In this document: positions 6,553 through 13,906 of the stretch, one piece after another
Numbering within the stretch: the stretch's first letter is position 1
Layout: each line of letters begins with the position of its first letter
Assembly (NCBI GenBank): GCA_039933785.1
Contig: JBDTNL010000078.1
Coordinates: 1-15,927 of the forward strand
Reading direction: 5' to 3'
Length of the DNA: 15,927 nt
From: JBDTNL01 sp039933785
Lineage (GTDB): Bacteria; Acidobacteriota; Thermoanaerobaculia; Multivoradales; JAGPDF01
The notes under the pieces: model-generated
The model's database searches: none
What the model was told of the DNA's origin: nothing
Seen by the model: only the letters and a program-made list of their open reading frames with translations
Position numbers and translations under genes: made by a program

Positions 6553-7701
6553 ATGCCCCGACACCCGTATCCGGCATCCGCGGTCGCCACCATCAAGGGA
6601 TCGGTCTATTCCAACCTGGCCCACCGACTCGAAACATTCAACGGCGAGCGTTTTCCCCTGCACGTCGGGGACACCTGGATGGAGCCCGCGGACGGGTGCC
6701 GCATGCAGGATCTCCTGGTCACCGAGTACCCGGGCATGCATCGCTATACCTCGCCGCACGGAATGCCCCTGCTGCTCGACGCGGTGGTCGAGCGGACCCG
6801 TGCGCGCACCGGTGTCGCCACGGAGCGGGACGATGTGCTGATCGCCGCCGGCGCTACCGGCGCCCTCGGTGCGGTCGCCGGCGCGATTCTCGATCCGGGC
6901 GATGAAGTGCTCATCCTGGCGCCCTATTGGCCACTCATCGAAGGCATCGTCCGGGCCGTTCGCGCAGTCCCCGTCGCCGTGCCCTTCCTCGACGTCGAGG
7001 ATGCGGCAAGCGCCGTCGAAGCCGTCCGCCGAGCGTTTACCGCCAAGACTGCGGCGCTTTACCTCAGCACGCCGAACAATCCGTCCGGCCGCTTGATCCC
7101 GCGCTCGACTGTACAAGCGCTCGTCGAGTGGGCCGCCGGCCATGGGCTCTGGATTCTCTCCGACGAGGTCTACGAAGACTACGTCTATGAAGGCGAGCAC
7201 ACGCCGGCGCGCCCGCTCGCTCCCGAGCGGGTGTTCGCCGTGCACTCGTTCTCGAAGGCCTACGGCATGGCGGGCAATCGATGCGGCTACGTCGTCGGGC
7301 CGCGGGAAGTGATGGGCGAGCTGCGCAAGATTGCCACGCACACGTTCTATGCGACGCCCACCGCTTCGCAGATCGCCGCCGCCCGCGCGCTCTCCGGACT
7401 CGGTTCGGCTTGGGTACACAACGCCCGTTCGAAGTACGCCGAGATCGGCCGCCGAACCGCCGAGCGTCTTCGCCTTCCGGTTCCGCAAGGCAGCACGTTC
7501 TTGTTCCTCGACGTCGCGGATCACCTCGACGCGCGCGGCATCACCGGGTTTCTCGAGCGCGCCGTGGAACAGGGCGTGCTGCTCGCGCCAGGATCGAGCT
7601 TCGGCCCCTACCCTACTCATCTGCGCCTCTGCTTCACGGCGATCCCGCCGGAGGCGACGGCGCGCGGCGTCGAGATCCTGGCCGGGCTGTTGGGTTACTG
7701 A
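6553..7701 (+). CDS. PLP-dependent class I/II aminotransferase
   Basis: A 382-residue fold-type I aminotransferase, exchanging an amino group between an amino acid and a 2-oxo acid with pyridoxal phosphate. Hallmarks are 'STPNNPSG' at 172-179 (cofactor-contacting Asn), 'SDEVYEDYVYEG' at 203-214 (Asp204 facing the pyridine nitrogen), and 'SFSKAYGMAGNRCGY' with Schiff-base Lys235. Arg358 in 'HLRLCF' should bind the substrate carboxylate. The frame is open for 130 codons upstream, but that region is the antisense of plsC. The ATG at 6553 precedes the first conserved-looking residues and gives the normal length. There is no Shine-Dalgarno. It is convergent with the Nit-amidase operon, 6 bases from its end. 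Substrate preference cannot be read. Aspartate, aromatic, methionine or glutamine transamination are all possible within this family. Confidence 0.92.
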   Translation: MPRHPYPASAVATIKGSVYSNLAHRLETFNGERFPLHVGDTWMEPADGCRMQDLLVTEYPGMHRYTSPHGMPLLLDAVVERTRARTGVATERDDVLIAAGATGALGAVAGAILDPGDEVLILAPYWPLIEGIVRAVRAVPVAVPFLDVEDAASAVEAVRRAFTAKTAALYLSTPNNPSGRLIPRSTVQALVEWAAGHGLWILSDEVYEDYVYEGEHTPARPLAPERVFAVHSFSKAYGMAGNRCGYVVGPREVMGELRKIATHTFYATPTASQIAAARALSGLGSAWVHNARSKYAEIGRRTAERLRLPVPQGSTFLFLDVADHLDARGITGFLERAVEQGVLLAPGSSFGPYPTHLRLCFTAIPPEATARGVEILAGLLGY

Positions 7702-7707
7702 GCTCGA

Positions 7708-8067
7708 TCACCGAGGCGGAGCCGAGCCCAGGCCGGCCGACCACATCGAGGCCAGGAGCCAGTTGCTGCCTGCGGCTGCCAAGCCCCCGACCAGGGCGCG
7801 CCCCAGGGTGAGCCGGGCCAGTCCGCGAAAGGCCAGGACGAAAACCACCGTATCGACCACGAGCTCCATCACATTCGCACCGGGCACGCCCCACCAAGCA
7901 CCCGCGGCGTAGAAAACGCCCGCCTCGGCGAGCGCCGTCGCCACGCAGACCAGAAGGGCCCCGAGCGCCAGCCGGGACCGCGAGGCAGGGGAGTGCATGA
8001 GGAGCGCCAAGACCCAGAAGACCAGACCAGGCACCAGCAGCAGCGGCAGATGCAGAAGGCCAATCAC
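7708..8067 (-). CDS. Small four-helix membrane protein, unknown function
   Basis: A 119-residue hydrophobic protein with four likely transmembrane helices at about residues 4-24, 32-55, 64-81 and 88-108, and short loops. Positive residues (RSR at 30-32, R81, R85) allow a topology guess but not a confident one. The GTG start at 8067 overlaps the TGA of the upstream amidase as GTGA, the usual arrangement for translational coupling. The frame is open upstream, but that part runs antiphase through the amidase and is not hydrophobic. It is the last gene of the amidohydrolase/amidase operon and ends 6 bases from the aminotransferase stop with no terminator between. I do not recognise the family. 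It may be a small permease-like subunit or an integral membrane protein with no transport role. Confidence 0.75.
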   Translation of the reverse strand: MIGLLHLPLLLVPGLVFWVLALLMHSPASRSRLALGALLVCVATALAEAGVFYAAGAWWGVPGANVMELVVDTVVFVLAFRGLARLTLGRALVGGLAAAGSNWLLASMWSAGLGSAPPR

Positions 8068-8888
8068 TCCCGAGCCGCCTCGCCGAGCCGCCGGTGTGAA
8101 GCCAGCGGCATCGCACTGCGCACGCGCCGCACGCGATCGAGATCGAGCTCCCCGATCGCCAGACCGGGCCCCTCGGAAGCCATGGCCACCACATCTCCCC
8201 ATGGGTCCACGATCATCGCGTGACCATAGCTCTCGCCCAGTCCTCGGTCGTCGTGCTTGCCGCACTGGGCCGGCGCCAACACGTAGCACTGCGTTTCGAT
8301 GGCGCGCGCGCGAAGCAGGACCTGCCAATGATCCTTGCCCGTGGTCATCGTGAAGGCGGACGGCACCAGGATCACTTCGGCGCCGCCGTCGACCAGCTTG
8401 CGGTAGAGCTCGCCGAAACGCACGTCATAGCAGATGGACATGCCGAGACGGGCGAACTTCGTCGCCGCGACCACGGCCTCTCGCCCCGGAGCGCAGGTGT
8501 CGGACTCGCGAAACCGCGCCGCCTCCGAGTGGTCGATATCGAACAGGTGAATCTTGCGGTACACCGCGAGCGTCGATCCAGCGGGTGAAAAAAGCACGCT
8601 GGTGTTGTAACAGTGTTCGGCATCCGGCCCGGTCTCGTTGAACGAGCCGAGCAGGAGATGAATCCGCAGCCGTGCCGCCAGGCTTGCAAATGCCGAGCAG
8701 GTCTTCCCGCCCAGGGGCTCCGCGAGCCGCACCTTCTCAAGATGCGGCCCGAGGTAGTTGGTGTTCTCCGGCGTCGCCACCAGCTCGGCGCCGCGGCTCG
8801 CCGCGAGCTCGATCAGAGTGCGGGCGCTCTCCCAGTTCCCGGCCTCGTCGGAGGTCGAGGTCATCTGGACGACCGCGGCGAGCGTCAT
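8064..8888 (-). CDS. Carbon-nitrogen hydrolase of the Nit (nitrilase) branch
   Basis: A 274-residue cytoplasmic amidase of the nitrilase superfamily. The Glu-Lys-Cys triad is present: Glu41 in 'TPENTNY', Lys112 in 'YRKIHLFDID' and Cys153 in 'MSICYDVRF'. 'KIHLFDID...ES', 'GKDHWQVLLRARAIE' and 'ESYGHAMIVDPWGDVVA' are characteristic of the Nit1/Nit2 branch. Its known members hydrolyse deaminated glutathione or omega-amides such as alpha-ketoglutaramate. True nitrilase or N-carbamoyl hydrolase activity is less likely. The length is standard. The ATG at 8888 shares one base with the stop of the upstream amidohydrolase (TGATG), and the gene's own stop overlaps the next gene's GTG. It is therefore the middle member of a coupled operon, with no separate Shine-Dalgarno. 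Confidence 0.93.
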   Translation of the reverse strand: MTLAAVVQMTSTSDEAGNWESARTLIELAASRGAELVATPENTNYLGPHLEKVRLAEPLGGKTCSAFASLAARLRIHLLLGSFNETGPDAEHCYNTSVLFSPAGSTLAVYRKIHLFDIDHSEAARFRESDTCAPGREAVVAATKFARLGMSICYDVRFGELYRKLVDGGAEVILVPSAFTMTTGKDHWQVLLRARAIETQCYVLAPAQCGKHDDRGLGESYGHAMIVDPWGDVVAMASEGPGLAIGELDLDRVRRVRSAMPLASHRRLGEAARE

Positions 8889-10198
8889 CAGTGAACCACG
8901 ATGGCGCCATCTTTCATGACGAAGATCGGTGCCTCCATCGTCTGGATGTTCTGCAGCGGATTGCCCTTCACCGCCACCACATCGGCGATCTTGCCCTTTT
9001 CGAGCGTTCCCAAACGATCAGCGACACCCAGCAGGTCGGCGTCAACGGCGGTGGCCGACCGTAGCGCGGCGCCGGGGCTCATGCCGAGACCGGTCATCAG
9101 CGCGAACTCCTTGCCGTTCAGGCCGTGCGGAGAAACGCCCGTATCGGTTCCGAACGCGATCTTGACGCCGATTTGGAGCGCGTTCTTGAACATCTCGGAA
9201 CGCGCCGCGAGCGCAGCCCGCGCCTTGGCGGCGATCGCTGGCGGAAACTTGTCGGCCCGGCCGCCGGTCCACTCGCCGGCGAGCAGGGTGGGCACCAGGT
9301 AGACGCCCTTTTCCTTCATCGACCGCAGGGTGTCCGGCTTGAGGAACGAGCCGTGCTCGATCGAGTCGACACCGGCCGCGATCACCATCTTGGCTGCGAT
9401 GTCGCCGTGGCAATGCGCTGCGGCCTTGCGGCCCCAGTTGTGAGCCTCGGCCACGATCGCATCCATCTCGTCCTGAGTCATCTGCGGCGCGTCGACCGTG
9501 TCGGACAGCGAGAGCACACCGCCGGAAGGCATCAGCTTGATGACGTCGGCGCCGTATTTGATCTGGAAACGCACCGCCGTGCGGCACTCGACTGCGCCGT
9601 TGCACACGCCGTCCACGGGGCCGCCCTGCGGCGTGCGTCCGGGCGGAACGGGTGTCCCATCACCATGGCCGCCGGTCGGGCCTAGTGCATGCACCGCGGT
9701 GAGGACGCGCGGGCCAGGTATCAGACCCTTGTTGATGGCGTTGCGCAGGCCGACATCGACGTAGTCGTCGGCGCCGAGGTTGCGCACGGTGGTGAATCCG
9801 GCTTCGAGCGTCTTCTTGGCATAGCCCGCGGCGTAGAACGCCTGCTCGGCAGGAAAGCGCAGGATGCCATCCACGAAATCCTGCGACCAGCTCGGCCCGA
9901 TCTCCATCGTGAGATGGACGTGCGCGTCCATCAGCCCGGGCAGCAACGTCGCATCGCCGAGGTCGATCACCTCGGCGCCGGCGGGAATCATCAGCCCCGA
10001 CCCGGCGGCCACGATCTTGTCTCCCTCGACGATCACCACGCCGTTCGGTTGCGCGTTCTCGGACGTGCCGTCGAAGATGTGCGCGGCCTTCAGCACGGTG
10101 CGTTTCGGCGCCGCCGTTGCCGCGGTGGCGGTGCCTTGGGCACCGGCGAGGCTCGCGGTGAACGCCAAGAGGAGGCCTGCCAGAACTCGCTTGTGCAT
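8888..10198 (-). CDS. Exported metal-dependent amidohydrolase, imidazolonepropionase/prolidase-like
   Basis: A 436-residue amidohydrolase of the imidazolonepropionase-like group, which includes Xaa-Pro dipeptidases and related peptidases. Residues 1-20 are a signal peptide ending in 'ASLAGA', so it should act in the periplasm. Metal ligands appear in order: 'DAHVHL' (His93, His95), Lys221 in 'GADVIKLMPSGG' (expected to be carbamylated), His262 in 'AHCHGD', His282 in 'IEHGSF', and Asp352 in 'FGTDTG'. The small beta domain at both ends ('GVVIVEGDKIVA', 'ADVVAVKGNPL') is complete. The ATG at 10198 is supported by the signal peptide and a GGAG 7 bases upstream. It is the first gene of the operon, 49 bases after srkA. 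The substrate is probably a dipeptide or cyclic amide, which is inference from the family. Confidence 0.92.
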   Translation of the reverse strand: MHKRVLAGLLLAFTASLAGAQGTATAATAAPKRTVLKAAHIFDGTSENAQPNGVVIVEGDKIVAAGSGLMIPAGAEVIDLGDATLLPGLMDAHVHLTMEIGPSWSQDFVDGILRFPAEQAFYAAGYAKKTLEAGFTTVRNLGADDYVDVGLRNAINKGLIPGPRVLTAVHALGPTGGHGDGTPVPPGRTPQGGPVDGVCNGAVECRTAVRFQIKYGADVIKLMPSGGVLSLSDTVDAPQMTQDEMDAIVAEAHNWGRKAAAHCHGDIAAKMVIAAGVDSIEHGSFLKPDTLRSMKEKGVYLVPTLLAGEWTGGRADKFPPAIAAKARAALAARSEMFKNALQIGVKIAFGTDTGVSPHGLNGKEFALMTGLGMSPGAALRSATAVDADLLGVADRLGTLEKGKIADVVAVKGNPLQNIQTMEAPIFVMKDGAIVVH

Positions 10199-10205
10199 AG
10201 ATTCG

Positions 10206-10209
10206 CTCC
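10206..10209 (-). promoter_or_regulatory. Shine-Dalgarno site of the exported amidohydrolase
   Basis: GGAG on the minus strand with a 7-base spacer to the ATG at 10198. It decides this start over an in-frame ATG five codons upstream. Confidence 0.6.
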
Positions 10210-10247
10210 ACATCCTCGTCAGTTGGTCCTGCGTTCGGGGGTTTGTA

Positions 10248-11324
10248 TCACTTCTCTTCCCAGTCCCAGAAGTAGTCCTTGTTCGACAACTCGGGCTCCT
10301 CCGACCGCGCGTTCGCGGAACGTGCCGCACCCGAAACCGCAGGCTCTGCGGCTTTCTCGATCACCGCCAACACTTCCTCCAGCCCTTCAGCCTCGCGCGT
10401 CCAGTACTCCTCGGTTCCGAAGTGGGTCCAGGTGCGTGGGAAGATCGGATCGTGCCAACGCTTGGCGAGCCAGGTGGCGTAGTGCACGAGGCGCAAGCCG
10501 CGCAGCGGCTCGATCAGCCGCAGGGTCTGGAAGTCGAAGCTGCGGAACTGCTCGTAGCCTTCGAGGAAGAGCTCGCGCTGATGCAGCGTGTCGCGATCGC
10601 GGCCGGGCAGCGCGAGCCAGCAGTCCTGCACCGGCGGCGCCATCGCCATATCGTCGAAGTCGAGCAGGCGGAGCTGGCCGTCGCGCAGCAGCACATTCCC
10701 GAGATGAAGGTCCCCATGCACACGCTGCACCGCGATGCCCTCGGACAAGCCGTCGTAGAGATCGGCCAAGGCCACCGCCGCCGCACGGTACCGCGGCCAC
10801 ACGCCCGCTGAAACGGTCTTTGCGTCGTCGAGCCAGCGCAGATTGTCGAGCACGAAACTGTCACCACTGATTCGCACCCGGCTGTCCGCGGGATGCCGCG
10901 CGCCCACCGCGTGCATCCTCCCCACCAGCATGCCGAGCCGCTCGGCCGAGCGGTCGTCGAGCTCGTCCGGAGCACGGCCGCCCTTGCGCTCGAACAGCGC
11001 GTAGTGAATGCCGTCGATGGTGCGAAGCGTGCCTCCGTCGGGGAACGGTAGCGCCGGGCACACGGGAATCTCCTCGCCGTCGAGCTCGGCGAGAAACTCG
11101 TGCTCGGCCAGAATCTGCTCGCGACTCCAGCGCCCCGGGCGGTAGAACTTGGCCACCCGCCGCGAGCGATCTTCGAGCTCGACCTCGTAGACCCGATTCT
11201 CGAAAGAGTTCAAGGGATAGCAGACCGGGCGGCACTGGAAGCCGGCGGCTTCGACGGCCGCGAGGACGCGTTCGGGCGTCAGCCCGAGGAAGAGATCGGT
11301 CGGCTGAACCGTGGTCGCAGTCAT
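10248..11324 (-). CDS. srkA: Stress response kinase A-type protein kinase
   Basis: A 358-residue kinase of the SrkA/YihE family, a eukaryotic-like Ser/Thr kinase fold related to aminoglycoside and choline kinases. In E. coli it counters stress-induced death. Family features include 'PLNSFENRVYEV' at 38-49 in place of a normal P-loop, 'RRVAKFYRPGRWS' with the likely ATP-binding Lys59, and 'EHEFL' at 74-78. The catalytic loop 'HGDLHLGN' at 203-210 has Asp205, and 'LLDFDDMAMAP' at 220-230 gives the metal-binding Asp. It is some 30 residues longer than the E. coli protein: an Ala/Ser-rich stretch ending in an acidic, aromatic tail ('YFWDWEEK'). The ATG at 11324 starts the conserved region, has no Shine-Dalgarno, and has TACAGT 7 bases upstream. 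It follows the DUF4388 gene by 28 bases. Confidence 0.9.
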   Translation of the reverse strand: MTATTVQPTDLFLGLTPERVLAAVEAAGFQCRPVCYPLNSFENRVYEVELEDRSRRVAKFYRPGRWSREQILAEHEFLAELDGEEIPVCPALPFPDGGTLRTIDGIHYALFERKGGRAPDELDDRSAERLGMLVGRMHAVGARHPADSRVRISGDSFVLDNLRWLDDAKTVSAGVWPRYRAAAVALADLYDGLSEGIAVQRVHGDLHLGNVLLRDGQLRLLDFDDMAMAPPVQDCWLALPGRDRDTLHQRELFLEGYEQFRSFDFQTLRLIEPLRGLRLVHYATWLAKRWHDPIFPRTWTHFGTEEYWTREAEGLEEVLAVIEKAAEPAVSGAARSANARSEEPELSNKDYFWDWEEK

Positions 11325-11331
11325 CGCCCGC

Positions 11332-11337
11332 ACTGTA
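11332..11337 (-). promoter_or_regulatory. TANNNT -10 candidate of srkA
   Basis: TACAGT on the minus strand, with 7 bases before the ATG at 11324, in the 28-base gap after the DUF4388 gene. It would give srkA its own leaderless promoter besides any read-through. The same GCTACAGT octamer occurs upstream of the DUF4388 gene. Confidence 0.4.
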
Positions 11338-11352
11338 GCAACAGAGTGGAGC

Positions 11353-13845
11353 TCAGAAGGAACCCGCTCCGGGCACGATCTCGATGACCGCTTCTTCCAG
11401 CCAGTGCGCCAGCAGTCCGCGGATGCGATACGAGTCGGTGGCGATCTCGCTCTCGCATTCGGCGGGGGTTGCACCTGCCTTCACCTTGGTCCACAGATCG
11501 CGCAGGAAGACGCCGTCGGTCTCCTCAGCCGGCGCGGTCGGACGAGCGCCGGTGGGGCGCAGGTGGGCATGGTCCCCGAGCACGGCCCGGGAGCGCTGAA
11601 GCTCGTCGTAGCGCCGCATCGCCTCCATAAGCAGGGGCGTGAATGCCGTGCCGCGTGCTCCGCTCGAGGTCGTCTCGCCGGCGTCGCGTCGTGAAAATTC
11701 GAAGGTCCCAGGCAACGGCCGTTCGAGGAGTTGGAAAAACGCCGCCTCGCCTTCGATGTGGCCCGCCTGGGCGCGAATCAGGAAGCCACGGCGAATCCAA
11801 ATCGTCGCCAGCTCGCGCCCGCCGCGATCTCGAATCGTCAAAGTGCCGGAAGCCTCGCTCTGCGCCAGGCTCTGCACCAGGTCGGGCAGCCCGAAAACGT
11901 CGAGATCGCCCGACATCCCGCCGCTCCCCCGGGACGCAACCTCGGGGGCCGTGGGCGCCGCCGCGCGCTCCTTGAGCTTGCCGAGCAGATCGCCCGCGAG
12001 CTTGCCGAAGGGTTGATCCGGAAAGCGCCTGACGAGCTCGGCAAAGGCCTGCTGCACGGCAGGCGTCGGCGTCGCGGACAGCGCTTGCAGGATGTGGGTC
12101 AAGCTCTCGACATCGCGCTGAATCAGCATGCCGAAGACCTTGACTGGTGTCGCGTTGCGAAGCGCCGTCAGGAGGCGCGTCGCGGACTCGGGATCGTCCG
12201 TGAAGTCGCTGCTTTGTAGCTCGACAAGTCGCGCCAGGGTGTCGCCGAGCTTCGGGTTGACGCGCAGCGCATGCTCGACCACGGCGCGACGGCCGCTCGA
12301 GGTGCCCGATCGCCCGAGCCCGGTGATCGTGAGGTTGAGAAAGCGCCAGAGCTCGGGCGCCGGGTGCTGGGTCGGCCCGCCCTCCTGCAAAAGCTGCCCT
12401 TCAATCTCGCGCAAACGCAGCTCGAGCGCCGGCAATGCGCGTTCGTGGCGCGCCTGGCCGAGACAGGTGAGGGCCTCGCGAACCAGTGGCGCCTCGTTCT
12501 CGAGCCCCGACAGCCGGACTAGAAAGGCGACTTCCTTCTCCGGCAGCATGCCCGCCGAGGGCGCGATCCGGTGCATGAGATATACGTAGTTGCGCTCGTG
12601 CCACCACGCCGTGGGGCGTCGCGGCTCCTCGGCGAGCGAGGCCTCCAGACGATCGAGTGCCAGCTGGCGCGCCGCCGGGCCGTGGACCTCGAGAAGCGCG
12701 ATCTGCAGGCGGCGCCGCTGCCGATCGGGTTCGCCGGTGAGTCCGTCGAGGAGCGCCGCCGGGCCGGTGGCGGGAAAGAAGGACAGCACCTTGCGCAGCA
12801 GAGGGTAGTGCTCGGCGTCGCGGGAGAGCGTCAGCAAGCGCCGCGGATCGATGGCCTCGTGGGCGGCGCCGCGCACCAGCTCGGCGGTGTGAGACTCGAT
12901 ACCGCGTTCGGCGATGATCTTCTGCGCCAGTTCGAGGATCGCCACCGCACGCGCCAGCGAGCCCGTGTTCACCTGCTCGATCGCCGCGTGCACCATGTCG
13001 CGAAAGCGGTCGGCGCTCTTCGCGGGATCGTCGACCATGGTCACCAGACGCTGCATCGCCTGGGCGGAAGCGCCCTGATAGGTCGAGACCTGCTCGCCCT
13101 GATGGAGCACCCAGGCGGGCAGCTCCCGACTGAGCGCGCGGATGGCCTCGGTGCTTCCGAGATCGCCGAGGCCGGCGTGCTTCAAATATTGCTCGAGCTC
13201 ACGAGCGTTCTGCGCGTTTTCGACCGCCGCCGCCAGCAGCTGCGATGCATGCCCGGCGGAAGACCCGGTGAGCTGGGCGGGCACCGGAGAATCGCCGGGT
13301 GCTCCCTTGGGCACGCCCTGCTCCAGCATGAGCGCGAACCGCCGCAAGCCGCGCACCATTTCGGGGGTGAGGCTGACCTCGGCCGCGCCGCTCACCGGGG
13401 CGGCGGTGGCAGGTGCCACTCCGGCTCCAGCGCGATGCAAGTGCGCCACCGCCGAGACCGACGCGACATGGCCTTCGCCCACCCGGAGCAGGCTTTGCCG
13501 GAGGATGTCCTGCTCGTCCGGCGGCGTGCCCTCGAGCAGGAACGGACCGAGCACCGCCAGGAACGCGTCAATGAGCTCCCGCGCCACGAGCCTGAGCTCG
13601 GCGAGGAGGTGGATCTTGCGCGCCGCGTGAAAGTACAGATCGGAGACTGGAGTCGCTCCACCGCGAGCGTTGAATTGCGAGGCCACCCAGGCGCGAATGC
13701 CCCCGGCGGTGAACTCGGCCGGATGAGCCATCAGAAGCTCGATCGAGTCCTCGACCAAAAGCGGGGCGAGGTTGTCCGAGAAGTAGCTGTAGAGCTCCTC
13801 CAGGGCGGCTTCCAGTCTCTGTTCTGGCGTCTGTTCGAAGCGCAT
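11353..13845 (-). CDS. HEAT-repeat protein with C-terminal DUF4388 (PATAN-type) domain
   Basis: An 830-residue cytoplasmic protein without signal peptide or membrane helices. The N-terminal 130 residues are helical and acidic, and a variable linker follows. Residues from about 335 to 620 are rows of paired helices of the HEAT/Armadillo type, for example 'HYPLLRKVLSFF' and 'ALTCLGQARHERALPALELRL'. A Pro/Ala linker precedes a DUF4388 domain at about 644-720 ('SGDLDVFGLPDLVQSLAQ', 'GEAAFFQLLERPLPGTFEF'). A C-terminal helical segment ('LWTKVKAG', then 'YRIRGLLAHWLEEAVIEIV') is common after this domain. DUF4388 proteins are typically linked to two-component or GTPase signalling in Myxococcota, Acidobacteriota and relatives. 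The role here is unknown, with scaffolding or signal integration most likely. The ATG at 13845 lies directly against an inverted repeat. Confidence 0.85.
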   Translation of the reverse strand: MRFEQTPEQRLEAALEELYSYFSDNLAPLLVEDSIELLMAHPAEFTAGGIRAWVASQFNARGGATPVSDLYFHAARKIHLLAELRLVARELIDAFLAVLGPFLLEGTPPDEQDILRQSLLRVGEGHVASVSAVAHLHRAGAGVAPATAAPVSGAAEVSLTPEMVRGLRRFALMLEQGVPKGAPGDSPVPAQLTGSSAGHASQLLAAAVENAQNARELEQYLKHAGLGDLGSTEAIRALSRELPAWVLHQGEQVSTYQGASAQAMQRLVTMVDDPAKSADRFRDMVHAAIEQVNTGSLARAVAILELAQKIIAERGIESHTAELVRGAAHEAIDPRRLLTLSRDAEHYPLLRKVLSFFPATGPAALLDGLTGEPDRQRRRLQIALLEVHGPAARQLALDRLEASLAEEPRRPTAWWHERNYVYLMHRIAPSAGMLPEKEVAFLVRLSGLENEAPLVREALTCLGQARHERALPALELRLREIEGQLLQEGGPTQHPAPELWRFLNLTITGLGRSGTSSGRRAVVEHALRVNPKLGDTLARLVELQSSDFTDDPESATRLLTALRNATPVKVFGMLIQRDVESLTHILQALSATPTPAVQQAFAELVRRFPDQPFGKLAGDLLGKLKERAAAPTAPEVASRGSGGMSGDLDVFGLPDLVQSLAQSEASGTLTIRDRGGRELATIWIRRGFLIRAQAGHIEGEAAFFQLLERPLPGTFEFSRRDAGETTSSGARGTAFTPLLMEAMRRYDELQRSRAVLGDHAHLRPTGARPTAPAEETDGVFLRDLWTKVKAGATPAECESEIATDSYRIRGLLAHWLEEAVIEIVPGAGSF

Positions 13846-13868
13846 GCTCGGGTTCAGCTATCCCGAGC
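13846..13868. promoter_or_regulatory. Inverted repeat abutting the DUF4388 start codon
   Basis: The perfect 7-base arms GCTCGGG (13846-13852) and CCCGAGC (13862-13868) surround 9 bases and touch the ATG. With the TACAGT hexamer at 13872-13877, transcription would begin inside the distal arm. A DNA-bound regulator is therefore more likely than an mRNA hairpin if that promoter is real. If the gene is read from further upstream, the stem would hide the start codon region. Confidence 0.35.
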
Positions 13869-13871
13869 CAA

Positions 13872-13877
13872 ACTGTA
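13872..13877 (-). promoter_or_regulatory. -10 candidate of the DUF4388 gene
   Basis: TACAGT on the minus strand, 26 bases before the ATG at 13845, in the 61-base gap after the upstream amidohydrolase. No clear -35 is present. Confidence 0.3.
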
Positions 13878-13906
13878 GCAGCGCCCGGCTCGGGCCGGCG
13901 ATTCCC

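Noticed and set aside
8068..8328. Longer version of the small membrane protein
   Set aside because: The added 87 residues are out-of-frame amidase sequence and not hydrophobic. The GTG at 8067 overlaps the amidase stop in the normal way.
9689..10870. Long plus-strand frame across the amidohydrolase and srkA
   Set aside because: It spans two clear minus-strand genes with all catalytic motifs and their spacer, and its translation is low-complexity.
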